From Rhodanobacteraceae bacterium (lineage in GTDB: Bacteria > Pseudomonadota > Gammaproteobacteria > Xanthomonadales > SZUA-5): DNA of 64,000 bases. Positions within the stretch are counted from its first letter, which is position 1. The number at the start of each line of letters is the position of its first letter. Position numbers and translations under genes: made by a program. Positions 51,889 through 59,401 of this stretch are shown here, piece by piece. Location of the stretch: assembly GCA_024234055.1 (NCBI GenBank), contig JACKOW010000004.1, positions 186,001 to 250,000 of the forward strand. The letters run 5' to 3'. The notes below the pieces were generated by a model. It did no database searches and was not told the origin of the DNA. It saw nothing but the letters and a program-made list of their open reading frames with translations.

Positions 51889-53205
51889 TCAGCGCGGTCG
51901 ATAGGTGAACCAGGCCACGAATGCTCGCCCATCAGCGGTCTTGTCGATCAGGATACCCTCGCCATTGCGGGCATCACCCCCATACCACGTGCCCATGATC
52001 CAGCGCAGATCCAGGGCATTGGCAAAGCCCACGGCCAGGCAATCCTGAGTCAGTTCGTTCGGTGCCGCACGCTGCATCGGATAGCTGCCTTGCCCGAATC
52101 CGGCCGAGTTGCTGCCCGTGGAGTCCCAACTGAAGATCGCGGTCGTGCAACTGGTGAATTCGACCCGCATCGAGCCCCAACGCTTGATGGCGAGTTCGGC
52201 CGGGTCAAAGTCAGCACCGAAGGCAGGGCCGGTGGTGCTGATGATCGTGTCGATGTCTATGGTTCGATCCACAATGGGGCCATTGCCGCTGATCCAGTAT
52301 TGGCTCCCGATCTGCGTCTGGTCGATCGTTTCCGCGGGCGTATTCAGCACGGTGATGAAGGTCGGACCGCTGACGGAACCGCTACCCAGCACGGCCAGGG
52401 TTCCCCGAGGCGCATAGCTCTGAGGGTCGTATTTGAACACCGAGCCGGCTTCGACCACGAGCAAGCTGCCGTCGGGGTGATAGGCCATGCCGGTCGGACG
52501 ACCCAGGCCGCTGATCACCGCGCCGATGAAGGCGCCATTGCTGGCGTTGTAGCGCAGGACCTTGCCACTGCCTTCGCTGCTGACCAACAGCGTTTGTCCG
52601 CCCGGTTCGAAGAGGATGCCGCGGGCTTCATTCAGGCCACCCGCGCGGGCCGCGATGAAAGTGCTGGTCTGTCCGCTCACGGGGTCACGGCGCACCACGC
52701 TGTCGCTGTCGTATCCCGGCACGTAGAGAGCGCCATCGGGGCCAATGACCATGCCGTTGTCAGCGCCGTTGAGTCCGCCGGCCCGGGGCGCCACGGCATC
52801 ACCCAATGACTGTCCGGTCGCCGAATAGCGGGCCACACCGTCATAGTTGTACCCGGCCACCCAGATTTCGCCGCCGTCGGTCAGAACCAGCCCGGTACCG
52901 CCAAAAGCCGGAGGCAGGTTCACGGCGATGGCTTCGAAGTCCAGCGTGCGGGCGTCGTATCGCAGCACCCGCCCGTTGCCCTCCGAAACCACATAGAGCT
53001 TGTCGTCGCTTCCGATGCGCGTGGCCTGGGCACCGGCAATCCGCTGCTGATTGTCGAGCACCCCGATGGAGGCGCCACTGCAGGCGTCGAAGATATGGAC
53101 GTTGTTGCTGAAGTAGCCGCTGACCAGCAGGCGCGTGGGGCAGTTCGATTGTGCCAGGGCGGCGTTGGCGCTCAGGACTAGAAGCAGTATCCACGAGTGT
53201 CGCAT
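51889..53205 (-). CDS. Exported NHL/SMP-30-like propeller protein with conserved C-terminal domain
   Basis: A 438-residue exported protein. Signal peptide MRHSWILLLVLSANAALA is followed by about six beta-propeller blades (GYFSNNVHIFDACSGASIG; LYVVSEGNGRVLRYDARTL; IWVAGYNYDGVARYSATGQ), then a C-terminal beta domain (RWGSMRVEFTSCTTAIFSWD ... GTWYGGDARNGEGILIDK ... AFVAWFTYRP). That C-terminal domain recurs, as I recall, on many exported proteins in this bacterial group. ATG 53205 has a strong AAGGAGAG site; longer in-frame starts run into the divergent regulator gene and are rejected. Confidence 0.8.
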   Translation of the reverse strand: MRHSWILLLVLSANAALAQSNCPTRLLVSGYFSNNVHIFDACSGASIGVLDNQQRIAGAQATRIGSDDKLYVVSEGNGRVLRYDARTLDFEAIAVNLPPAFGGTGLVLTDGGEIWVAGYNYDGVARYSATGQSLGDAVAPRAGGLNGADNGMVIGPDGALYVPGYDSDSVVRRDPVSGQTSTFIAARAGGLNEARGILFEPGGQTLLVSSEGSGKVLRYNASNGAFIGAVISGLGRPTGMAYHPDGSLLVVEAGSVFKYDPQSYAPRGTLAVLGSGSVSGPTFITVLNTPAETIDQTQIGSQYWISGNGPIVDRTIDIDTIISTTGPAFGADFDPAELAIKRWGSMRVEFTSCTTAIFSWDSTGSNSAGFGQGSYPMQRAAPNELTQDCLAVGFANALDLRWIMGTWYGGDARNGEGILIDKTADGRAFVAWFTYRPR

Positions 53206-53326
53206 TGTGCTCTCCTTGTGACGGGTCGGGGGTGTCTCCATCCTCAAGGTCCAGGTGGCTGCCGCCCTGATCTTTGCCTCCAGAATGTCTCCGTTTTTCC
53301 TGAGCACGCACAAGTCATTGAAATAA

Positions 53327-55471
53327 ATGAATGTGAGCGACATCCCCAGCGATCCTTCGCAGCCCTTCAGAGTGGGCGAATGGAGCGTGTTTCCTGATCG
53401 CAACGAGATTCAACGCGCGGATCAGAACCTGCGGATACAGCCGCGGCTGATCCAGATTCTGCGCCTGCTCGCGCTCACGCCCGGCCGTACGGTCAGCCGC
53501 GAGAAGTTGCTGGATTCGGTCTGGTCGCGGCGCATGGTCAACGACGAGGTGCTCTCCCGCAGCATCGCCGACCTGCGTCAAGCACTGGGCGACGATGCCC
53601 GTCAGCCACGCTATCTGGAGACCATTCCCAAACTCGGCTATCGGCTGATCGCGGACGTCGAATGGCTGCCGGCCGAAAATCTGGCGCTGCCGATGCCAGC
53701 TACCGGCACAAGCGCTCTGCCGGAGCAAAAGCACAGCTCGAGCGCCAGCGCACCCATCGCCAGCCCGATGACCGGCAAGCGTCCACTCAGGCACGCCATC
53801 TACGCTCTGGCGCTGTTGCTCGCCGCCAGCGCCCTTCTGTGGACCTACCGTCATTCCCCAGCGAAGTCTGACCTTGGCCAGCGCCTGCAGCACGCGCAGC
53901 CCCTGAGCAGCGATCCTGGTTGGGAGCTGACACCGCGCTTTGCGCATTCGGGTGACTTGCTGGTCTACGCCGAGCTCGATCCCGAACGTGCTCACGCCAG
54001 CTTGCGCCTGCGCTCCAGGGACGGCCGAGTCAACCGGCTGCTGGGCGATGGTCAGCACTACGATCTGTGTCCGGTATTTGCACCGGACGACAAGCAGATT
54101 GCCTGGGTGCGCCGGAGCGAGCGCGGCTGCGAACTGCTGCGGGCGCCGGTACTGGGAGGCATTCCCACCGCAATCACCCAGTGTGCGGCGTCCGTGTTCA
54201 GCTGTCCGGATTGGCTGGGGGAATGGCTGGTCTACACCGCCGAACCCCTCGATGACGATTCGGGCGCCGGCCTGAGCCGGGTGAGGTTGCGCGATGGCAC
54301 CGTCGAGAAGCTCACTCAGCCAATCGCAGTGCAGGGGAACGACACTCACCCACGCTTCGCTCCGGATGGTCGCATCGTGTTTTCGCGTGGTGTCGAGGGC
54401 GAGCGTCTGCTCTACCAGTGGAGCGCCGGCGAGGGCGAACGCAAGCTACCGTTTCCCCCGAGCATGGTCTACGGACAACTGTGGTTGCCCAACGGACACG
54501 TTCTGGCTGCCAGCGATGCACTCGGATTCCGAGCCCTGGTGGCAATAGACCCTGACCACGGCGGCAGCCAACTGCTGGGCGCGCGCGGCGCACGGCATCC
54601 GGATCTGGCTGCGGATGGCGCGCTGGTCTTCGAACAGGCCAGCTACGACGCCAATCTCTGGTGGATTGCTGCCGATGGCAGCGGCCTGCATCAGCTGACG
54701 CGCTCGCAGCGCTACGATGCCTATCCGCGGCTGTCGCCCGACGCCACGAAGGTGCTTTACCAGTCCAACCGGGATGGACCGGAGAGTCTGTATCTGCTTG
54801 ATCTGCACAACGATCAGGAGCAGCGTTTGCCCCTGGATCCCACCATGCGCTGGGCCCAGCCGGCCTGGTCCAGAGACGGCACCCGCTTGCTGCTGACCCG
54901 TTATTCCGGCGGCGAAACCAGTCTGTGGTTGTACGTTCTGGGCAGCGAAGCTCCGACGGCCGTCGTCGGCCTGCCCGAGGGCGCCCATGATGCCCAGTTT
55001 GACCCGGATGGCGTGCATGCCTGGTTTCGCACCGGACCTGAACGATCGGGTCCCCTGCTGCGCTTTCCACTGGACCATCCTGCCAGCATCGAAGCCGGAC
55101 CGGATGCAGTGGAGCACTATCAGGTCAGCACCGCGGGCTTGTTCCTGACGTCGCTGGACGATGCCCGTCTTCAGCATTGCCCCGACGGCCGAGGCAAGGA
55201 CTGCACGGCGCTGCCGGTGGTGCTGGATCCACGACAGCGGCGCAACTGGAGCGTCGCGGCTGGCTCCGTGTACTACGTGTCGGCTCAAAGCGCCGTGCCC
55301 GATCAGGTCCAGCGCTATCGACTGGACACCGGCACAGTCGAGAACCTGCCCTGGCCTCGCCCGGGTGCGCTCAGCCGCGCCCTGGATGTCGATCCCGAAG
55401 GCGCCTTCGCGATCATCGCCCGCACCGACCGCATCGATGTCGATCTGATGTGGGTCAGTCCCGAGCCTTGA
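53327..55471 (+). CDS. Membrane-anchored winged-helix regulator with periplasmic propeller (CadC/ToxR-like)
   Basis: A 714-residue transcription factor of the CadC/ToxR type. Residues 15-112 are an OmpR-like winged helix (RVGEWSVFPDRNEIQR; LLDSVWSRRMVNDEVLSRSI; LETIPKLGYRLIADVEW). A linker leads to one membrane helix at about 156-173, then a large periplasmic domain of PD40/TolB-like blades (DTHPRFAPDGRIVFSRG; AYPRLSPDATKVLYQSNRDG; WAQPAWSRDGTRLLLTR). It would sense a periplasmic signal directly and bind DNA without phosphorylation. It is divergent from the NHL propeller gene with a 121-base gap, which suggests that it controls that gene and itself. Confidence 0.88.
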   Translation: MNVSDIPSDPSQPFRVGEWSVFPDRNEIQRADQNLRIQPRLIQILRLLALTPGRTVSREKLLDSVWSRRMVNDEVLSRSIADLRQALGDDARQPRYLETIPKLGYRLIADVEWLPAENLALPMPATGTSALPEQKHSSSASAPIASPMTGKRPLRHAIYALALLLAASALLWTYRHSPAKSDLGQRLQHAQPLSSDPGWELTPRFAHSGDLLVYAELDPERAHASLRLRSRDGRVNRLLGDGQHYDLCPVFAPDDKQIAWVRRSERGCELLRAPVLGGIPTAITQCAASVFSCPDWLGEWLVYTAEPLDDDSGAGLSRVRLRDGTVEKLTQPIAVQGNDTHPRFAPDGRIVFSRGVEGERLLYQWSAGEGERKLPFPPSMVYGQLWLPNGHVLAASDALGFRALVAIDPDHGGSQLLGARGARHPDLAADGALVFEQASYDANLWWIAADGSGLHQLTRSQRYDAYPRLSPDATKVLYQSNRDGPESLYLLDLHNDQEQRLPLDPTMRWAQPAWSRDGTRLLLTRYSGGETSLWLYVLGSEAPTAVVGLPEGAHDAQFDPDGVHAWFRTGPERSGPLLRFPLDHPASIEAGPDAVEHYQVSTAGLFLTSLDDARLQHCPDGRGKDCTALPVVLDPRQRRNWSVAAGSVYYVSAQSAVPDQVQRYRLDTGTVENLPWPRPGALSRALDVDPEGAFAIIARTDRIDVDLMWVSPEP

Positions 55472-55607
55472 CGATCGGCGGCAGCCGTCCGGAGCGACGC
55501 GCCGGGCTAGAATGGCCTGCCTCGATTCTACCGTGCCGTGCCCACCGTAACCGGGCCCTGGACCGTGCAGCTCAGGCCCATCTCTCTCCAGCCCAGGAAC
55601 TCTACCC

Positions 55608-56021
55608 ATGCAAGTGCTCTACACCGCAATCGCCAGTGCTACCGCAGGTCGTGACGGCAAGGTCTCCAGCAATGACGGCGCGCTCGATTTCGCGCTGTCA
55701 GTGCCCAAGGGCCTGGGCGGACCGGGCGGCAACGGCACCAACCCCGAACAGCTCTTTGCCTGCGGCTATTCCGCCTGCTTCGGAGGCGCACTGAAGATGG
55801 TCGCCGGCATGCAGAAGATCCAGACCGGCCCGGTCACGATCAGCGCCGAAGTCTCGATCGGCAAGGACGACAGCGGCTTCGGTCTGGCCGTGCGTCTGGT
55901 CGGGCACATGCCGCAGCTCAGCCAGGATCAGGCCATGGCCCTGATGCAGGCCGCTCACCAGGTCTGCCCCTATTCCAAGGCCACCCGCGGCAACATCAAC
56001 GTCGAGTTGGCCGTCGCCTAG
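55608..56021 (+). CDS. ohr: Organic hydroperoxide resistance protein Ohr
   Basis: A 137-residue thiol peroxidase of the OsmC/Ohr family that reduces organic and fatty-acid hydroperoxides using lipoylated partners. The catalytic pair is Cys57 (GYSACFGGAL) and Cys120 (QVCPYSKATRGN), with the conserved Arg15 and a NPEQLFACGY Glu nearby. An additional Cys52 is present. The OhrR repressor gene that often neighbours ohr is not seen. A dispersed repeat begins ten bases after its stop. Confidence 0.95.
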   Translation: MQVLYTAIASATAGRDGKVSSNDGALDFALSVPKGLGGPGGNGTNPEQLFACGYSACFGGALKMVAGMQKIQTGPVTISAEVSIGKDDSGFGLAVRLVGHMPQLSQDQAMALMQAAHQVCPYSKATRGNINVELAVA

Positions 56022-56030
56022 CCATCGCCG

Positions 56031-56220
56031 GCTCTCACCAAACATGTCGTAAACCATTGATTTAAATGATTACAAATAAGGAGCAAGGAGCAGGGGGCAG
56101 GGGTCCAACCTCGACGCATGATCTGACCGTGCTGCGGCGTGGGTCCCCTGCCCCCTGCCCCCTTGCCCCGTCTTTGACACACGAACAAGCTCGCGGCCCG
56201 AAGCGGCCAGCATTCCCGAA
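56031..56220. repeat. Dispersed intergenic repeat, copy 3 of 3
   Basis: The most complete copy: CTCACCAAACATGTCG, TTGATTTAAATGATT, AAGGAGCAAGGAGCAGGGGG, CGACGCATGATCTGACCGTG, GGCGTGGGTCCCCTG, GCCCCCTGCCCCC and CACGAACAAGC with CGCGGCCCG. GCAGGGGGCAGGGGTCC (56090-56106) pairs with GGTCCCCTGCCCCCTGC (56142-56158) with one mismatch, leaving a 35-base loop. It fills the gap between ohr and the fumarase stop. Confidence 0.85.
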
Positions 56221-56234
56221 CGGCGGAGTGCCTC

Positions 56235-57749
56235 CTACGCCACCACCACCGGAATCTTGCCGATCCGGGCCTGCCATTCGCGCGGGCCGGTCTGGTGGAC
56301 CGAGCTACCGCGACTGTCGACGGCCACGGTGACCGGCATGTCCTCCACTTCGAACTCGTAGATGGCCTCCATCCCGAGTTCGGCGAAGGCCAGCACCTTC
56401 GATCCCTTGATCGCCTTGGACACCAGATAGGCGGCCCCGCCGACGGCCATCAGGTACACCGCCTGGTTGTCGCGAATGGCGTCAATCGCGGCCGGCCCGC
56501 GCTCGGCCTTGCCAACCATGCCCAGCAATCCGGTCTTTTCGAGCATCGTCCGGGTGAACTTGTCCATGCGCGTGGCGGTGGTCGGTCCGGCCGGTCCCAC
56601 CACTTCGTCACGCACCGGATCGACCGGCCCGACGTAGTAGATGAATCGTCCCTTGAAATCGACCGGCAGACTCTCACCACGATTGATCATCTCGACCAGC
56701 CGCTTGTGGGCGGCGTCGCGTCCGGTCAGCAGCTTGCCCGAGAGCAACAGCACATCACCGGGTTTCCAGGCCACCACGTCGGCCGGCGTGACCGTATCGA
56801 GATTCACCCGCTTGCCCTTGCTGGTGTCGTAGGTCAGCTTTGGCCAGTCCTCCAGTGACGGCGGCTTGAGGCTCACCGGACCCGAGCCATCCAGCACGAA
56901 ATGCGCATGACGGGTGGCGGCACAGTTGGGAATCATGGCGACCGGCAGATTCGCCGCATGGGTCGGGAAGTCCTTGACCTTGATGTCGAGCACGGTGGTC
57001 AGTCCACCCAGTCCCTGGGCACCGATACCGAGCGCATTGACCTTCTCGTACAGCTCCAGCCGCAGCTCCTCGGCGCGATTGGCCGGCCCGCGGGCGATCA
57101 GATCCTGGATATCGATGGGCTCCATCAGCGATTCCTTGGCCAGCAGCATGGCCTTTTCCGCGGTACCGCCGATGCCGATGCCGAGCATGCCCGGCGGACA
57201 CCAGCCAGCGCCCATCGTCGGCACCGTCTTCAGCACCCAGTCGACCACCGAATCGGAAGGATTGAGCATGACGAACTTGCTCTTGGCTTCGGAGCCGCCG
57301 CCCTTGGCAGCCACGATCACATCGACGGTATTGCCGGACACCACGCTCATGTTGACCACCGCCGGCGTGTTGTCCCGGGTGTTGCTGCGCTTGCCGGCCG
57401 GATCGGCCAGCACCGAGGCGCGCAACTTGTTGTCAGGATGATTGTAGGCCTGGCGCACGCCTTCGTTGACCATCTCCTCGACCGACAGCTGCGCATCCCA
57501 GCGCACATCCATACCGATCTTCAGGAACACGGTGACGATGCCGGTGTCCTGGCAGATCGGCCGGTGACCCTCGGCGCACATGCGCGAATTGATCAGGATC
57601 TGGGCGATGGCGTCCTTGGCTGCGGGCGATTCCTCGCGCTCGTAGGCCTGCGCCAGATTCTTGATGTAGTCCACCGGATGGAAATAGCTGATGTACTGCA
57701 GCGCATCGGCTACGGATTGCACGAAATCGGATTGACGGATGGTGGTCAT
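56235..57749 (-). CDS. fumA: Class I fumarate hydratase
   Basis: A 504-residue [4Fe-4S] fumarase that interconverts fumarate and malate in the TCA cycle. Cluster ligands and signatures: Cys66 in RPICQDTG, GAGWCPPGMLGIGIGG, and IPNCAATRHAHF, with TIRQSDFVQSVADALQYISY at the N-terminus and the swivelling C-terminal domain (DVVAWKPGDVLLLSGKLLTG; YYVGPVDPVRDEVVGPAGP). The open frame extends far upstream, but ATG 57749 gives the family length. It is divergent from yceH. Being oxygen-sensitive, it may be backed up by a class II enzyme elsewhere. Confidence 0.95.
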   Translation of the reverse strand: MTTIRQSDFVQSVADALQYISYFHPVDYIKNLAQAYEREESPAAKDAIAQILINSRMCAEGHRPICQDTGIVTVFLKIGMDVRWDAQLSVEEMVNEGVRQAYNHPDNKLRASVLADPAGKRSNTRDNTPAVVNMSVVSGNTVDVIVAAKGGGSEAKSKFVMLNPSDSVVDWVLKTVPTMGAGWCPPGMLGIGIGGTAEKAMLLAKESLMEPIDIQDLIARGPANRAEELRLELYEKVNALGIGAQGLGGLTTVLDIKVKDFPTHAANLPVAMIPNCAATRHAHFVLDGSGPVSLKPPSLEDWPKLTYDTSKGKRVNLDTVTPADVVAWKPGDVLLLSGKLLTGRDAAHKRLVEMINRGESLPVDFKGRFIYYVGPVDPVRDEVVGPAGPTTATRMDKFTRTMLEKTGLLGMVGKAERGPAAIDAIRDNQAVYLMAVGGAAYLVSKAIKGSKVLAFAELGMEAIYEFEVEDMPVTVAVDSRGSSVHQTGPREWQARIGKIPVVVA

Positions 57750-57974
57750 GGGCCCGGCATCGGTATGGACTGGTTCGAAGTCTACCCCGGCACTGTCCTG
57801 CGCGACGCATCGGAACCGCCAACCCCCGCAAACCTGAAACCCGTGCCCATTGCCTGCGCGGTGTAGTCCCTGCACAGTCTGAGGAAACTCGCTAGTCTGC
57901 GCAGCAATGTCGCGGGGCTCGTCTCGTTCGGGCCGCGCGCGCCCCGCAACGCATTGCAGAAGGCTACGCTGACC

Positions 57975-58637
57975 ATGAGTGAAGACAGTACTGAGGCGAC
58001 ACTCAACCCCACGCTCACCGATGTCGAGGCGCGTGTGCTCGCTTGTCTCGTTGAAAAAGCTGCCACCACCCCCGAGCAATATCCTCTGACCGCCAATGCG
58101 GCCATGGTGGCGAGCAACCAGAAGACCTCGCGCGATCCGGTTATGGAGCTGGAACTGGGCGCCGTCGGCCACGCGCTGCGCACGCTGGAAGACAAGAAGC
58201 TGGTGCGCGTGCAGCACTCCTCGCGGGCCTACCGCTACGAACATCGATTCGAAGAGGTCTATACCCTGACCGGGCCACAGCGGGCGATCCTTTGTCTGCT
58301 CATGCTGCGTGGCCCGCAGACACCCGGCGAACTGCTGAGCCGCGGCGAGCGCCTGTTCAAATTCGTCGATCTGGATCAGGTCAAGGACACCCTGGATCGA
58401 TTGACCCGACGACAGCCCGCTCTGGCCGTTCGCCTGGAGCGGCAAGCAGGTCAGCGCGAGGAGCGCTACATGCATTTGCTGTGCGGCGCCGAGCATGCCG
58501 ACAAGGCCGCGCGCGACATGCCGCGCGGCAGCGATTCGGACAGCGCCTCGGGCGGGCTCAGCGAGCGGGTCAGCGCCCTGGAACAGCAGGTCGAGAAGCT
58601 GACCGCTGCGCTGCGCGACCTGGGTGCCGATATCTGA
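57975..58637 (+). CDS. yceH: YceH-family (DUF480) winged-helix protein
   Basis: A 220-residue YceH-like protein of uncertain function, conserved in gammaproteobacteria. Two winged-helix halves are visible: LTDVEARVLACLVEKAATTPEQYPLTANAA (split) and NQKTSRDPVMELELGAVGHA, then LTGPQRAILCLLMLRGPQTPGELLSR. The C-terminus ends in a coiled coil (SERVSALEQQVEKLTAALRDL). ATG 57975 is chosen over a TTG 21 bases upstream. Divergent from fumA. Confidence 0.92.
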   Translation: MSEDSTEATLNPTLTDVEARVLACLVEKAATTPEQYPLTANAAMVASNQKTSRDPVMELELGAVGHALRTLEDKKLVRVQHSSRAYRYEHRFEEVYTLTGPQRAILCLLMLRGPQTPGELLSRGERLFKFVDLDQVKDTLDRLTRRQPALAVRLERQAGQREERYMHLLCGAEHADKAARDMPRGSDSDSASGGLSERVSALEQQVEKLTAALRDLGADI

Positions 58638-58813
58638 GCTGGTTCGGCACAGAGCGCTGCGCGCAACTGTCGATTCAAAGCTGCACCCAGGTGCCCGTCG
58701 CGTCTGCCGAGGCTGACTCAATCACCGCTGGCAAATCGTTTCTGCAGAAACGAGTTTATCAGCTCAAAGTGTTGTCATTTATTGTATCGCACCTTTCATC
58801 GCCTCTTCACCCA

Positions 58814-58842
58814 TTGACTCTTGAATCGACGCTGAATACATT
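58814..58842 (+). promoter_or_regulatory. Sigma-70 promoter of the first cassette
   Basis: TTGACT (58814-58819), 17-base spacer, TACATT (58837-58842). The spacer CTTGAATCGACGCTGAA differs from that of the promoter at 62676 at two positions. A CCATCCGCCTCAGGTCTGA block follows both. About 560 untranslated bases would lie before the start of the 1028-residue protein. Confidence 0.7.
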
Positions 58843-59107
58843 GCGTCGCCATCCGCCTCAGGTCTGAGTCGGGTTCGTCTTCAAGGGGATGCGTTAACCG
58901 CTGTCGCGGCTGCAGGGGTGCAGTCGGACCGAATATCGGAAACGCGGATTGGACAGAATGATTCAGAGCGTCGCCACCGACGTTTACGGGCGGATTTTGT
59001 CTGCATCGTGACTCGGCGGCGCCGCCCTTGTGCAATCGGGGTAGAGCGCTCATGAAGTCACCAACAAGCGCCCGTGGGGACACGCGGGGCATTGCCAAAG
59101 CCGACCG

Positions 59108-59300
59108 ATGCTCATTGACGCTGTTGCCACCGCGATTGACAAGGTCGAAACAAGACATTTGTTTCATGCGAAACAGTATTTGGACGCAGCTTTCAATGGC
59201 GGCCAAAAGCACATCGAGGTCGAAACTCGGCACGGGGAAAATGCGGGTTTCGGCGCACTCAAGACTGGCTCGTTTTATTGCGCCAGGGATTCAGCGGCAC
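59108..59300 (+). pseudogene. Possible remnant of a DUF4097-like lipoprotein gene
   Basis: Reading 59108 onward gives ETRHLFHAKQYLDAAFNGG then KHIEVETRHGENAGFGALK, which resemble STHLLAPKQVVRIDNPFGD and NIEVVSKRGEIRLLRRLGF from the start and end of the 277-residue lipoprotein at 62915. The DNA ACATCGAGGTCG...GGGGAAA and, further on, GAGCTGGGGACTCGATGA match the region 63681-63790. The middle of the gene is missing. The N-terminal similarity is weak, so this is tentative; the 3' part and spacer are clearer. Confidence 0.45.
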
Positions 59301-59401
59301 GAGCTGGGGACTCGATGATCGTGCCAAGCAGGGTGATCCAAACAAGGTGTCGGCCTTCGGGTTCGACTTTTGACGGTATTTCTTTTCGGGAAATTTGATC
59401 C

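Larger units (their letters stand above)
58638..59401. other. Long leader region with promoter and gene remnant
   Basis: 764 bases between yceH and the large secreted protein. No intact gene was found. It holds the promoter at 58814-58842, which is nearly identical in layout to that at 62676-62704, and in 59108-59400 a stretch related to the end of the small lipoprotein gene and spacer at 63650-63880. This suggests a decayed copy of that gene. Confidence 0.6.

Noticed and set aside
57750..58721. N-terminal extension of the fumarase frame by 324 codons
   Set aside because: It overlaps yceH on the other strand and lacks family similarity; the ATG at 57749 gives a normal class I fumarase.
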